Assembly (NCBI GenBank): GCA_945869735.1
Contig: CAMBPQ010000007.1
Location: 1 to 64,000 of the forward strand
Direction of reading: 5' to 3'
Source of the DNA: Planctomicrobium piriforme
GTDB lineage: Bacteria > Planctomycetota > Planctomycetia > Pirellulales > UBA1268
DNA: 64,000 bases
Shown here: positions 20,713 through 30,148 of the stretch, one piece after another
Layout of the letters: each line of letters starts with the position of its first letter
Position numbering within the stretch: position 1 is the stretch's first letter
Notes under the pieces: model-generated
Seen by the model: the letters and a program-made list of their open reading frames with translations, nothing else
Databases searched by the model: none
What the model was told of the DNA's origin: nothing
Program-made: the position numbers and the translations under genes

Positions 20713-20886
20713 TTTCGTTTGTGGGTGCTTTCATAGGACGGGCAATCCTGGGAAGTAGTTGCGGAAGATGGGCAACGGCGGTCGGCGTATTCCGCAGAGT
20801 CGGCTCAAGCCCGCCAAATCCTCGGCCCGATGATCCGTCATCTGAAGTCACGCGTTGCACATGATCCCGCCGGAGGCACACCGAGC

Positions 20887-21429
20887 ATGCGTCAATCCCG
20901 CCGTTACAGAACGTCGTCCGCACGGCGATCAAAAATGTCGGTCGAGGCGCTCGAGCGCCGCGGGATGATGGCCGCCGATGCAGGCCTCGTCATGAGTGTC
21001 GAGGTGAGCGCGGCGTTGGATGCGGAGCCAGATTTCTCGTCGATCTCCCTGCCGAACGCCGGCGACGAGATTGTGTGGGCCGAGTTCGTTGACTGCGCGG
21101 ATGGACCGAGTGGCACGGGTATCGAGCAGGGCATGGACGCCGTCGAGTTTGCCTGCGACTGGGATTCCTCGGTCGACGCGGGCGGTGTCGCTGAGGCTGC
21201 CGCCGCGGGCGACGGGGAGGCGTCATCCATGCATCTCATGGAGCTCATGATGGAGACCGTGGCGCAGCCCCTGGCAGCGTCGATCGCGGGGGACGTTGTC
21301 TCGCCGTCGCCAGCGCCGGCAACAGGAACCGTGCCGCTGTTCGCCGCTTGGGCCCTGTTCGCGGTCGATGGCGCTGTCTCGGAGACGCTCCCCATGAAGC
21401 GTGGGGCGAGGTTCCCTCGTCGCGGCTGA
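20887..21429 (+). CDS. Short protein with LEPR-XLL-like N-terminal motif
   Basis: MRQSRRYRTSSARRSKMSVEALERRGMMAADAGLVMSVEV: basic leader then VEALERRGMMAAD. Confidence 0.55.
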   Translation: MRQSRRYRTSSARRSKMSVEALERRGMMAADAGLVMSVEVSAALDAEPDFSSISLPNAGDEIVWAEFVDCADGPSGTGIEQGMDAVEFACDWDSSVDAGGVAEAAAAGDGEASSMHLMELMMETVAQPLAASIAGDVVSPSPAPATGTVPLFAAWALFAVDGAVSETLPMKRGARFPRRG

Positions 21430-21544
21430 GGAGCCGAGCCTTCACGGTGGCCGCTCGGCCGCCCGCGGCGACGGCGGTGCGGGGCGGAATGTATAGTGAC
21501 GCGCACGACGGGACTGACTTCACGATCCGGGAGCCGATGGCGAT

Positions 21545-24157
21545 ATGAAGGCCGATGATCTTCGCGAGGCATATCTCGCATTCTTTGAGTCCAAGGGCTG
21601 TGTGCGGAGGCCGAGCGACGTGCTCGTGCCGCGGTGGGATCCGTCGGTGCTGTTCACGCCCGCGGGCATGAACCAGTTCAAGGATCACTTCCTCGGTAAG
21701 TGCAAGCTCGACTTCACCCGGGCCACGACCTGCCAAAAGTGCCTGCGGACGGGCGACATCGACAACGTGGGGCGGACGCCGCGGCACCACACGTTTTTCG
21801 AGATGCTCGGCAACTTCTCGTTTGGCGACTATTTCAAGCGGGAGGCGATCCACTGGGCCTGGGAGTTTCTCACGGCGAAGAGCTGGCTGAGCATCGCCCC
21901 CGAGAAGCTCTCGATCACCGTCTATCACGACGACAACGAGGCCTTCGCGATCTGGGCCGACGAGGTCGGCGTGCCGGCCGCGCGGATCACCCGGATGGGC
22001 GAGGACGACAACTTCTGGCCGGCGAGCTCACCATCGCAGGGGCCCGACGGCGTCTGCGGCCCGTGCAGCGAGATCTTCTACCGCATGCCCGACGGCAGCG
22101 ATGTGGAGATCTGGAACCTCGTGTTCACGCAGTTCAATCGCGTGGGACCGCCGCCAAACAACCTCCACCCGCTGCCGAGCCGCAACATCGACACCGGCAT
22201 GGGACTGGAGCGGACGTGTGCGATGCTGCAGGGAGTCGACAGCAACTTCCACATCGACATTCTGCGGCCGATCGTCGAGGCGGTGGCCGAGGTCTGCGGC
22301 CGGAAGTACGAGCCTGCGACCGACGACGGCCGGCGGATGCGGCGGATCGCCGACCATGTCAGGGCCTGCACGTTCGCGATCCATGAAAACGTGCTGCCGG
22401 GCAACAACGAGGAGAAGTATGTCGTCAAGCGGTTGCTCCGCAGGGCGGTGCTCGACGGCCGACAGATGGGAATGCGTGAGCCGTTTCTCCATTCGCTGCC
22501 GCCGATCGTCGCCGAGATGATGCGGAAGCCCTATCCAGAACTGGCCGACACGACCGACCGCGTGGGCGGCGTGATCAAGCGGGAGGAGGAGTCGTTCCTC
22601 GCCACGATCGACGGCGGTTTGGCGAGAATCGAGAAGCTCTTCGGGGCGATCGGCTCGTCCGGCAAGGCCGTCGTGCCGGGCGGCGACGCGGCCGAACTCT
22701 ACACCACCTACGGCTTCCCGCCGGAGCTGCTCGAGACGCTCGCTGCCGAACGCAACTGCGGCTTCGATTGGGAGGGCTTCCGCGCGGCGATGGAGGATCA
22801 CGGCCTCAAGTCAGGGGCTGGCACTCGCGTGGAGGTGTTTACCTCGGGGCCACTCGACGCGCTCAAGAAGACGATGCACGGCTCAGAGTTTGTGGGCTAC
22901 GACGCCACCGAGGCCGAGGGCAAGGTGATCGGCATCATCGCGCAGGATTCGCTCTGCGATCGGCTCGTTGAGGTCGGGCATGACCAGCGCGTGACCGTGG
23001 TGCTCGACCGCACTCCCTTCTACGGCGAGTCGGGTGGTCAGGTCGGCGACACCGGCCGGCTTGCATGGCCCGGCGGTGAGTTTGAGGTGCTCGACACGCT
23101 GCGGGAAGGGGGCTTCATGCTCCACCTCGGCCAACTGCGGAAGGGCACGCTTGATCTGGGAGCCAGCGTCATCGCGAAGGTCGATCCGGCTCGGCGGGCG
23201 GCCCTCCGCCGGGCGCACTCAGCCACGCACCTCCTGCATGCGGCCTTGCAGCACCATCTCGGCTCGCACGCCGTCCAGCAGGGCTCGAAAGTTGATGCCG
23301 ACCTGCTTCGGTTTGACTTCTCACATGCCAGCTCAATCGACCACGACACGCTCCGGGCCATCGAGACAATGGTCAACGCGGGCGTCTTTGCCGCAGTGCC
23401 AGTTTCCTCCAGACTCCTGCCGCTCGCCGAGGCCCGGCACGCCGGTGCGATGATGCTGTTCGGTGAAAAGTATCCCGACGTTGTGCGGATGGTGACGATG
23501 GACGACGTGAGCCGCGAGCTCTGCGGCGGCACCCACGTCTCGAGCACCGGTCAGATCGGCCTCGTGCGGATCATCGGCGAGGAGAGCGTCTCGGCCGGCA
23601 CCCGGCGCATCACCGCCGTCACGGGCGCCAAGGCGCTTGACCGCTTTCGCCAGGCCGAGCATACGCTTGCCGAGTCGGCTTCGGTCCTCAAGGTGCCGGT
23701 GGGCGAACTGACTCATCGGCTCACGACCGTCGTCAAGGAACTCCGCGATCTCAAGAAGGCCAAGCCTGCCGTGGCCGCGGCAGGGCTCTCGGCTGACGAC
23801 CTCCTCGCCGCCGCTTCGTCGGTGGCCGGCACCCGGATCGTGGTCGCCGATGCCAAGGGGAGCGATGCGGGAGCCATGCGGCAGTGCATCGACCTCCTGC
23901 GACGGAAGGGAAGCCCGATTGCCGTTTTGCTCGGCAGCGTGGAGGGCGACAAGGTGACGCTCGTCGCCGGCATCTCCCGCGAACTCGAAGAGAAGGGCCT
24001 CTCGGCCGGCAACTGGATCAAGGACCCTGCGACAGTCGTCGGCGGCAAGGGGGGCGGCAGGCCCGACCTCGCCCAGGCCGGCGGAAAACTCGTCGACCAA
24101 CTGCCGGCCGCGCTCGCCGCGGCCCGCCAGTCGATCGAACGGCTGCTCGGCGGTTGA
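21545..24157 (+). CDS. alaS: Alanine--tRNA ligase
   Basis: 870 aa; REAYLAFFESKGC, AGMNQFKDHFLG, HSATHLLHAALQHHLG, ELCGGTHVSSTGQIG. Confidence 0.97.
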   Translation: MKADDLREAYLAFFESKGCVRRPSDVLVPRWDPSVLFTPAGMNQFKDHFLGKCKLDFTRATTCQKCLRTGDIDNVGRTPRHHTFFEMLGNFSFGDYFKREAIHWAWEFLTAKSWLSIAPEKLSITVYHDDNEAFAIWADEVGVPAARITRMGEDDNFWPASSPSQGPDGVCGPCSEIFYRMPDGSDVEIWNLVFTQFNRVGPPPNNLHPLPSRNIDTGMGLERTCAMLQGVDSNFHIDILRPIVEAVAEVCGRKYEPATDDGRRMRRIADHVRACTFAIHENVLPGNNEEKYVVKRLLRRAVLDGRQMGMREPFLHSLPPIVAEMMRKPYPELADTTDRVGGVIKREEESFLATIDGGLARIEKLFGAIGSSGKAVVPGGDAAELYTTYGFPPELLETLAAERNCGFDWEGFRAAMEDHGLKSGAGTRVEVFTSGPLDALKKTMHGSEFVGYDATEAEGKVIGIIAQDSLCDRLVEVGHDQRVTVVLDRTPFYGESGGQVGDTGRLAWPGGEFEVLDTLREGGFMLHLGQLRKGTLDLGASVIAKVDPARRAALRRAHSATHLLHAALQHHLGSHAVQQGSKVDADLLRFDFSHASSIDHDTLRAIETMVNAGVFAAVPVSSRLLPLAEARHAGAMMLFGEKYPDVVRMVTMDDVSRELCGGTHVSSTGQIGLVRIIGEESVSAGTRRITAVTGAKALDRFRQAEHTLAESASVLKVPVGELTHRLTTVVKELRDLKKAKPAVAAAGLSADDLLAAASSVAGTRIVVADAKGSDAGAMRQCIDLLRRKGSPIAVLLGSVEGDKVTLVAGISRELEEKGLSAGNWIKDPATVVGGKGGGRPDLAQAGGKLVDQLPAALAAARQSIERLLGG

Positions 24158-24166
24158 GGACCGCCC

Positions 24167-25045
24167 TCAGCGCAGGTCCATCGTGTGGAGCGAGCGGATG
24201 GCCACTGGCACGAGGTTGAGGACGCCGAGAATGGCGTCGTGCCGATCTGAATCGGCGAAGGCGGCCGCATAGTCGTCGGCCTGCGCGGCGATCTCGCCGA
24301 ACGAACACGGCCGATACTCGAACGGAAACACGGCGAAGTCGTTGCCGCCGCAGGCTCGCTGCAGTTGAGCGGTGTACGGCTCTGGGAGCGGAGGCAGGAG
24401 GCGTGCGGGGCCGGCGAGCCAGCTGCGGAGATGCGGCAATCCGTGGGCGAGATCTTTGAGAAATCCGCCGTCCTGAAAGTGCAGGAGCCCGAGCCGACCA
24501 TCCTCGGCGATCAAGAGCAGCGGCACCACCGGGGCGAGTAGCGGAAAGAAGACGTTTGGGAACGCGTGGCAGCGGTGGTACGACTCGGCGACGCGGATCA
24601 GGGTGGGGAGTTCACCGACGTTCTCGTACGGCACTTCTCGGACGTCCATCCACTCCAGCCACGGCTTCGCCGGGTCGACCGTGTCGTTGGCGACATCGAT
24701 GTAGAGATTCCCGAACTGCATCGCGTTTTGGAAGTAGCGATCCTTGAGGATCACGAAGACTTTCTTCAGGACGAGGCCAGCGGCTATCAGGCTTTGCACG
24801 CGGGGATCGCCAAGGAGGCCATCGAAGACGCGGTCCCGGATCACGGCGCAGAAGCCGATGGGATACGAGGGCGGCGCGGCGGATTGGGCGATCCAGGCAT
24901 CCGTCCGTAAACGCAGCCGGCCCAGCGTGTCGACGATTTCGGGGAGGATGGGCCGCAGGAGCGACGTCGTCAGGGACTCCTGGCCGGCGTGCCAGGCCAT
25001 GTCCTGCGACATGGCCAGATCGACAAGCTGGTTCAGGGGCGTCAT
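24167..25045 (-). CDS. Conserved hypothetical protein
   Basis: 292 aa from MTPLNQLVDLAMSQDMAWHAG; no recognised domain; 9 bp from the convergent alaS stop. Confidence 0.65.
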   Translation of the reverse strand: MTPLNQLVDLAMSQDMAWHAGQESLTTSLLRPILPEIVDTLGRLRLRTDAWIAQSAAPPSYPIGFCAVIRDRVFDGLLGDPRVQSLIAAGLVLKKVFVILKDRYFQNAMQFGNLYIDVANDTVDPAKPWLEWMDVREVPYENVGELPTLIRVAESYHRCHAFPNVFFPLLAPVVPLLLIAEDGRLGLLHFQDGGFLKDLAHGLPHLRSWLAGPARLLPPLPEPYTAQLQRACGGNDFAVFPFEYRPCSFGEIAAQADDYAAAFADSDRHDAILGVLNLVPVAIRSLHTMDLR

Positions 25046-25103
25046 CCCGTTTGTCCAAGACGAACGCGCCAGGTGGTCGCGCCGAGGCGGCACGTGCGAT
25101 GGT

Positions 25104-25784
25104 CTACCGCCGCCGACGGAGGCAATTCCGCAGCAGTCGGCCGCCCAGGCACGCGATGACGCCGAGTCCGCCCAGGAGGGCCACTGCCGGCTCCGGGACA
25201 ACCGTGATGGGGGTGTTTGGCGTGGTCTCCCAGCCGGCAGTCACGGCCAGCGAGCCGGCCCATGGTGTCGTGTTGTTCGGGAAACTGAAGTTCACCCAGC
25301 CGTAGTGGATGAACGAGTCAGTTCCGGTGAAGCGGACACCTGTGGAAAACGAACCGAGAGCCGCCGGGGAGGTTGAGAAACTGTTCTCCGCCAGCGCCGT
25401 GGACGTCAGGAACGTGAGGCTTCCATCGACCTGGGATCCGTTGGCGAGGACGGCCGAGTAGTAAAACTGATTGAAGCCATCGAGCGTCGACGATGCCGTC
25501 GAGGCATTCGAGGCACCATTGATCCCCACAATCCGCAGAACCTGCGTGTTGTTGAAGGCGAACGCGAAGTCCGCGATGCCGCTGCCATCGATGTCGATCG
25601 TCCCACCGTTCGAGATGGGGACGTTCACAACGGTAGACGAGATCACCGGTGTTGCCGACGCCCTCGACGCCGCGGACCAGGCCGCTACGGCGGAAAGACT
25701 GCCAAGCGCCGCGGTTTGCACGCGCGATGGCGAAGTGTCGGAACGACGGCCGGCTTGCTCGGGAAGCGAAGGTGTAATGATCAT
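25104..25784 (-). CDS. PEP-CTERM sorting-domain protein
   Basis: 226 aa; C-terminus VVPEPAVALLGGLGVIACLGGRLLRNCLRRRR; DIDGSGIADFAF; N-terminal export region. Confidence 0.85.
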   Translation of the reverse strand: MIITPSLPEQAGRRSDTSPSRVQTAALGSLSAVAAWSAASRASATPVISSTVVNVPISNGGTIDIDGSGIADFAFAFNNTQVLRIVGINGASNASTASSTLDGFNQFYYSAVLANGSQVDGSLTFLTSTALAENSFSTSPAALGSFSTGVRFTGTDSFIHYGWVNFSFPNNTTPWAGSLAVTAGWETTPNTPITVVPEPAVALLGGLGVIACLGGRLLRNCLRRRR

Positions 25785-25870
25785 GTTGGAGATTCTTTCG
25801 AGGCCACGGCGTGAAACGCCGAAGCGTGTCCGAGATTGGTCAGAATCACACATCGTCTGTGAAGCCGGTG

Positions 25871-26398
25871 TCAGGCGAGTTTCTCGAGCGCGGCGATGGC
25901 GGCGTCGTAGTTCGGCTCCTCGGCCACTTCCTTCACGACCTGGGCGTAGTGCACGACGCCCTTGGCATCGAGCACGAAGACGGCGCGGGCGAGGATCTTG
26001 AGTTCGTCGATGAGCACGCCCCAGTTCGTGCCAAACGCGCGGTCCATGTAGTCGCTGCCGTTCTTCATGCCCTTGATGTCCTCGGCGCCGCAGAAGCGGT
26101 TCATCGCGAAGGGCAGGTCGAGGCTCACGGTCAGGGCGGTCACCTTGTCGCCGAGGGCGGCGAGCCGCTTGTTGAATGTCTTGGTCTGCACCTGGCAGAC
26201 AGGCGTGTCGAGCGACGGCACGACGCTGATGATCGCGGGCTTGCCGAGAAGGTCGGCCTTCTTGATGTGCTCCATGCCGCCGGCGCCGTAGCAGGTCAGG
26301 TCGAATTCCGGAGCAGCCGAGCCAACCTTCACTTCGTCGCCCACGAGGGTGAGCGGGTTGCCCTTGAACGTCACTGCGCCGTGTCGACCCATGGTCAT
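25871..26398 (-). CDS. tpx: Thiol peroxidase (Tpx, atypical 2-Cys peroxiredoxin)
   Basis: VTFKGNPLTLVGDEVKVGSAAPEF, SVVPSLDTPVCQVQTKTFN, SLDLPFAMNRFCGAEDIKG. Confidence 0.95.
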   Translation of the reverse strand: MTMGRHGAVTFKGNPLTLVGDEVKVGSAAPEFDLTCYGAGGMEHIKKADLLGKPAIISVVPSLDTPVCQVQTKTFNKRLAALGDKVTALTVSLDLPFAMNRFCGAEDIKGMKNGSDYMDRAFGTNWGVLIDELKILARAVFVLDAKGVVHYAQVVKEVAEEPNYDAAIAALEKLA

Positions 26399-26703
26399 CT
26401 CTCCTTGAGGGGGTTGCGAAAGCATGGGGGCAGTATTGCCGTGATGTCGTTGGCGGCAAGCCCCGGCCCCAATCCCCCTGCACGAGGAAGGCGAATCGCC
26501 AGAGCGGGGCGGGAGCGATGTCCCAAGTGTCCTGCTGGGCTGTGGGGCCTGTTTCCCCGGGTCGCACCGGATTGAGGGAGGCCGCTTGCCAGCCCGCTTA
26601 CGATGGTGGTGGTTCGGGGGCCGGGGCGGATATCGTCGTCCGTCGCGGGCAGGCACGTTGTCACGGATGTCACGAAAGCCAGCACACGAGGGAGGATCAT
26701 CTC

Positions 26704-27132
26704 ATGCACGCGTCCACTGTCCAGATTCGCACCGCAGGCGACACCAGCGGCCTTGGCCGGGAACAGCGCGACTGGGGCGTCGCGGTGGAGCGGGGGCCCG
26801 ACTGGCTCTTCCTCCGGCTTGAATCGCCGCCCGGGATGCCTGCCAACGCGGGCTGCGAGCGGCTCGCCGATCGCATCGTGGCTATGATATTGGAAAACCA
26901 CGCGCACCGCGTCGTGCTGGAGTTGGACCACGTGAACGTGATCGATGATGATTTGATCGGCATGATCGCGGACGTCGGCGCGAGAGTTCGCGGCCACGGC
27001 GGTCTGATCCGCGTCTGCGGGCTTTCGCAGCCGAACCTGTCGAAGCTGCGATCATCCTCTGACGCCGGTAGCCTGGCCCATTTTGACTCACGATTGGCGG
27101 CCGTCGGCGGCCGCGGCAGACCAGTTGAATGA
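26704..27132 (+). CDS. STAS-domain-like protein (anti-sigma factor antagonist-like)
   Basis: RVVLELDHVNVIDDDLIGMIADVGARVRGHGGLIRVCGLSQPNLSKL resembles a STAS fold. Confidence 0.65.
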   Translation: MHASTVQIRTAGDTSGLGREQRDWGVAVERGPDWLFLRLESPPGMPANAGCERLADRIVAMILENHAHRVVLELDHVNVIDDDLIGMIADVGARVRGHGGLIRVCGLSQPNLSKLRSSSDAGSLAHFDSRLAAVGGRGRPVE

Positions 27133-27142
27133 GGAAGCCCGG

Positions 27143-27313
27143 ATGAGGACGATTGGAAGGTTTGGTCAGTTCGCCGGGCTCACGGTCCCTGCGGTCGCGG
27201 TGATGCTGGAACTGAGCGGACGGATCTCTTCTGGGCCGATGCTCGGCATGCTCGTGTTTTCGATATGCTGCTTCGGGATCGGGCGGATTCTCGAAGGCTA
27301 CGCCGGCTCCTGA
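27143..27313 (+). CDS. Small membrane protein (56 aa)
   Basis: MRTIGRFGQFAGLTVPAVAVMLELSGRISSGPMLGMLVFSICCFGIGRILEGYAGS; 10 bp after the STAS-like gene. Confidence 0.6.
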   Translation: MRTIGRFGQFAGLTVPAVAVMLELSGRISSGPMLGMLVFSICCFGIGRILEGYAGS

Positions 27314-27355
27314 TCGCCGGCCGCCACCGTCCCGGACACTCCGGACCGAGACGCC

Positions 27356-28330
27356 GTGCTGCCACCACTGATCTTCACGCCCGTCTACCGCCGCTTCATC
27401 TGGGGCGGTCGTCGCTTCGAGTCTGCCCTCGGCCGCTGCCTGCCCCCGGGTGACGACTACGCCGAATCGTGGGAGCTCGTTGACCGGGGAGCCGACCAGA
27501 GCGTGGTCGCGGTGGGTCCGCTCACCGGCACGACCCTCGGCCAACTCGTCGCCTCCCGTGGCGATGAACTTCTCGGTCGGCACGCGCCGCAGAAGACATT
27601 CCCGCTGCTCTTCAAGTTTCTCGATGCCTGCCGCGATCTCTCTGTGCAGGTCCATCCGGACGACCTGCGGGCGGGGAAGCTCGGCACGCCGGACTTGGGA
27701 AAGACCGAGGCCTGGTACGTGATCGCCGCCGAGCCCGGTAGCCGGATCTACGCGGGCCTGCGGGCGGGTGTCTCGCGGGACGACTTCGCGGCGGCGCTGC
27801 GGGCGGGTCGGTGCGACGAGGCGCTCCATTCGTTCGCCGCCACGCCGGGCGACTGCTTCTTCATTCCGGCAGGCACGGTGCATGCTATCGGCGCCGGGCT
27901 CGTAGTCGCCGAGATCCAGCAGTCGAGCGACGTCACCTATCGGCTCTTCGATTGGAATCGCGTCGGACTCGACGGGAAGCCGCGGCCGCTGCACATCGAA
28001 GCCGGGCTCGAGGCGACCACACGCGTGGAGCCCGTCGATCCGGTCAGGCCCATGCCGACCGATGATCCCGCCGTGCGGAGGCTCGTCGGCTGCGGGTATT
28101 TCGTGTTCGACGAGGTGCGTCCGCGGGGCCGCTGGGAAGTCGGTGGCGACGACGGCTGCCATTTCATCGCCGTACTTTCTGGTGCCGTCGCTCTGGACGA
28201 GCGGTGGGAACTCCCGCCGCTCCACGCCGGCGGATGCCTGCTCCTGCCCGCGTCGGCCGGCCGGCAGTCGCTCGCCGCGTCGACGGTCGATGGCCGGCCC
28301 GCGACACTGCTCCACGTCGCGCTGCCCTGA
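27356..28330 (+). CDS. manA: Mannose-6-phosphate isomerase, class I (GTG start)
   Basis: YRRFIWGGRRFES, LLFKFLDACRDLSVQVHPDD, KTEAWYVIAAEPGSRIYAGL, AGTVHAIGAGLVVAEIQQSSDVTYRLFDW. Confidence 0.93.
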   Translation: MLPPLIFTPVYRRFIWGGRRFESALGRCLPPGDDYAESWELVDRGADQSVVAVGPLTGTTLGQLVASRGDELLGRHAPQKTFPLLFKFLDACRDLSVQVHPDDLRAGKLGTPDLGKTEAWYVIAAEPGSRIYAGLRAGVSRDDFAAALRAGRCDEALHSFAATPGDCFFIPAGTVHAIGAGLVVAEIQQSSDVTYRLFDWNRVGLDGKPRPLHIEAGLEATTRVEPVDPVRPMPTDDPAVRRLVGCGYFVFDEVRPRGRWEVGGDDGCHFIAVLSGAVALDERWELPPLHAGGCLLLPASAGRQSLAASTVDGRPATLLHVALP

Positions 28331-28426
28331 CGCGACCACGAAACCGCGGTGGAAACCGGGGTTGGGGCCGTGTCTCCCGGCTCCTACACTCCCGTCCCCT
28401 CGTGCCGCCCCGGGCCACTCGCCGTC

Positions 28427-28702
28427 ATGCGCGCTCATCGCTCTCTCTTGTTTGGACCGGTCGCGGTCCTGGTCGCGATCGCGGCGGGCTGCGCCTCGCT
28501 CAGCAAGCCCGCCTGGCTCGATCCCGGCCCCGCTCGGAACCAGCAGCGGCGGGCCGTTCGCTTCGACCCGTACATGGAAAACGACATCGGTCCATCCCTC
28601 TTCCGGCAATACTCCTCGCTCGACGGCACGCGGCCACGCGATTACGCCGAGCCCGTCGCGGAAGTGAAGCGGTCCCGCTGGTGGTCGCAACCCCCGCGGT
28701 GA
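28427..28702 (+). CDS. Small putative lipoprotein
   Basis: MRAHRSLLFGPVAVLVAIAAGCASLSKPAW lipobox AAGC; 91 aa. Confidence 0.65.
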   Translation: MRAHRSLLFGPVAVLVAIAAGCASLSKPAWLDPGPARNQQRRAVRFDPYMENDIGPSLFRQYSSLDGTRPRDYAEPVAEVKRSRWWSQPPR

Positions 28703-28805
28703 CCTGCCGCGGCTCTCGCCGGCGTGTATGATCGGTCCGGTCGTCCGAGGCCCGGTGCCTGCCGCGGATGGTTGCTTTTCGCGGCACACCCCCGGAACCC
28801 GCCCC

Positions 28806-30146
28806 ATGCCCGCCCCCGATTCGAGGCCACCTCGCGGCCGTCCCTCCCGCCCCGCGTCGCAGGACCAGGGCCGAACGCCACCCCGTAGCGCTGGCGGTCG
28901 GCGGCCGTTTTCACGGAGCCGCGACGACCGGGAAGACCGGCCGCGTATTGCCGCTGCCGACGACGGGCTGGAGCGGCTGCAGAAGGTGCTGGCTGCGGCG
29001 GGCCTGGGCAGCCGGCGTTCCTGCGAGGAACTGATCACGACGGGACGCGTCGAGGTTGACCGGAAGGTGGTGACCACGCTCGGCAGTCGTGTCGATCCGC
29101 TCACCCAGGAGATCCGCGTCGACGGCGAGAGACTGCCGAATCCGAAGCGGGTCGTTTTCATGCTCAACAAACCGGTCGGGGTCGTCACCACCAACGTCGA
29201 CCCTGCGGGCCGGCCCCGCGTCGTTGATCTGGTGCCGGGCGACCTGCGGCTCTTCTCGATCGGTCGGCTGGACCGCATGAGTGAGGGATTGATTCTGCTC
29301 ACCAACGACGGGGGCCTCGCCAACCTCCTCGCGCATCCGCGGTATGGCGTGGAGAAAAAATACCTCGTGCAGGTCGCCGGTGTGCCCACCGAGGAGCTGA
29401 TCGACCGACTTCGCCGCGGCATCCGTCTGGCCGAGGGGGAGGTGCACGCGAAGCGGGTTTCGATCCGTTCGCAGCACAAGCAGAGCGCCGTACTCGAGAT
29501 GGTGCTCGACGAGGGCAAGAACCGCGAGATCCGCCGGATGCTCGCCAGCCTCGGCCACAAGGTGCACCAGTTGAAACGAGTTGCCGTCGGCAAGCTCTCG
29601 CTGGGAAACATCCTGCCCGGGCAGTGGCGGCAGCTCACGTGGAGCGAGATTGAGTCGCTGCGGCGTGACGCAATCGCGGAAGTTGGTGCCGACGCCGAGC
29701 GCGAGCCTGTGCGTCCGAGAGGACCGGAGCGAGGGCGGCGGCCAGGTGGCCCACCGCCGCGACGTTCGGGAGGCCCAGGACGGCCTGTTGGAGCAGGGCG
29801 GCCCACTGGAGCAGGGCGGCCCACTGGAGCGGGGCGGCCTGTTGGAGCAGGACGGCCTGTTGGAGCAGGGCGGCCTGTTGGAGCAGGGCGGCCCACTGGA
29901 GCAGGGCGGCCCACTGGAGCAGGGCGGCCCACTGGAGCAGGACGGCCCGTTGGAGCAGGACGGCCCGTTGGAGCAGGACGGCCTGCCGGGCCGGGAGGGA
30001 AGCCCCCTTACAGTCGTCCCACGGGTGATGAACCCCGCGGCACGGGTCGTGGCGGCAAGCCGGCACGTCCGATGCCCTTCAAACGTAAGCGTGCCGGCAA
30101 GGCGTCGTCGTGGCGAGCGAAGCCAGGTGAGCGAGGGAAAGCCTGA
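28806..30146 (+). CDS. rluB: RsuA/RluB family pseudouridine synthase with C-terminal hexapeptide-repeat and basic tail
   Basis: LERLQKVLAAAGLGSRRSCEELI (S4), LNKPVGVVTTNVDPAGRPRVVDLVP, GRLDRMSEGLILLTNDG; tail (GRP[V/T]GA)n. Confidence 0.9.
   Translation: MPAPDSRPPRGRPSRPASQDQGRTPPRSAGGRRPFSRSRDDREDRPRIAAADDGLERLQKVLAAAGLGSRRSCEELITTGRVEVDRKVVTTLGSRVDPLTQEIRVDGERLPNPKRVVFMLNKPVGVVTTNVDPAGRPRVVDLVPGDLRLFSIGRLDRMSEGLILLTNDGGLANLLAHPRYGVEKKYLVQVAGVPTEELIDRLRRGIRLAEGEVHAKRVSIRSQHKQSAVLEMVLDEGKNREIRRMLASLGHKVHQLKRVAVGKLSLGNILPGQWRQLTWSEIESLRRDAIAEVGADAEREPVRPRGPERGRRPGGPPPRRSGGPGRPVGAGRPTGAGRPTGAGRPVGAGRPVGAGRPVGAGRPTGAGRPTGAGRPTGAGRPVGAGRPVGAGRPAGPGGKPPYSRPTGDEPRGTGRGGKPARPMPFKRKRAGKASSWRAKPGERGKA
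29782..29995 (+). repeat. 18-bp in-frame minisatellite encoding ~12 GRP(V/T/A)GA hexapeptides
   Basis: Tandem cggcctgttggagcaggg / cggcccactggagcaggg units. Confidence 0.95.
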
Positions 30147-30148
30147 GG

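Noticed and set aside
26882-29932. 1016-aa minus-strand ORF in the ORF track
   Set aside because: Antisense to manA, a small lipoprotein gene and rluB; its (GRPAPxx)n start is just the antisense of the minisatellite. High-GC shadow ORF.
29782-29995. CRISPR-like tandem repeat
   Set aside because: Units are contiguous 18-mers without spacers, in frame inside rluB.
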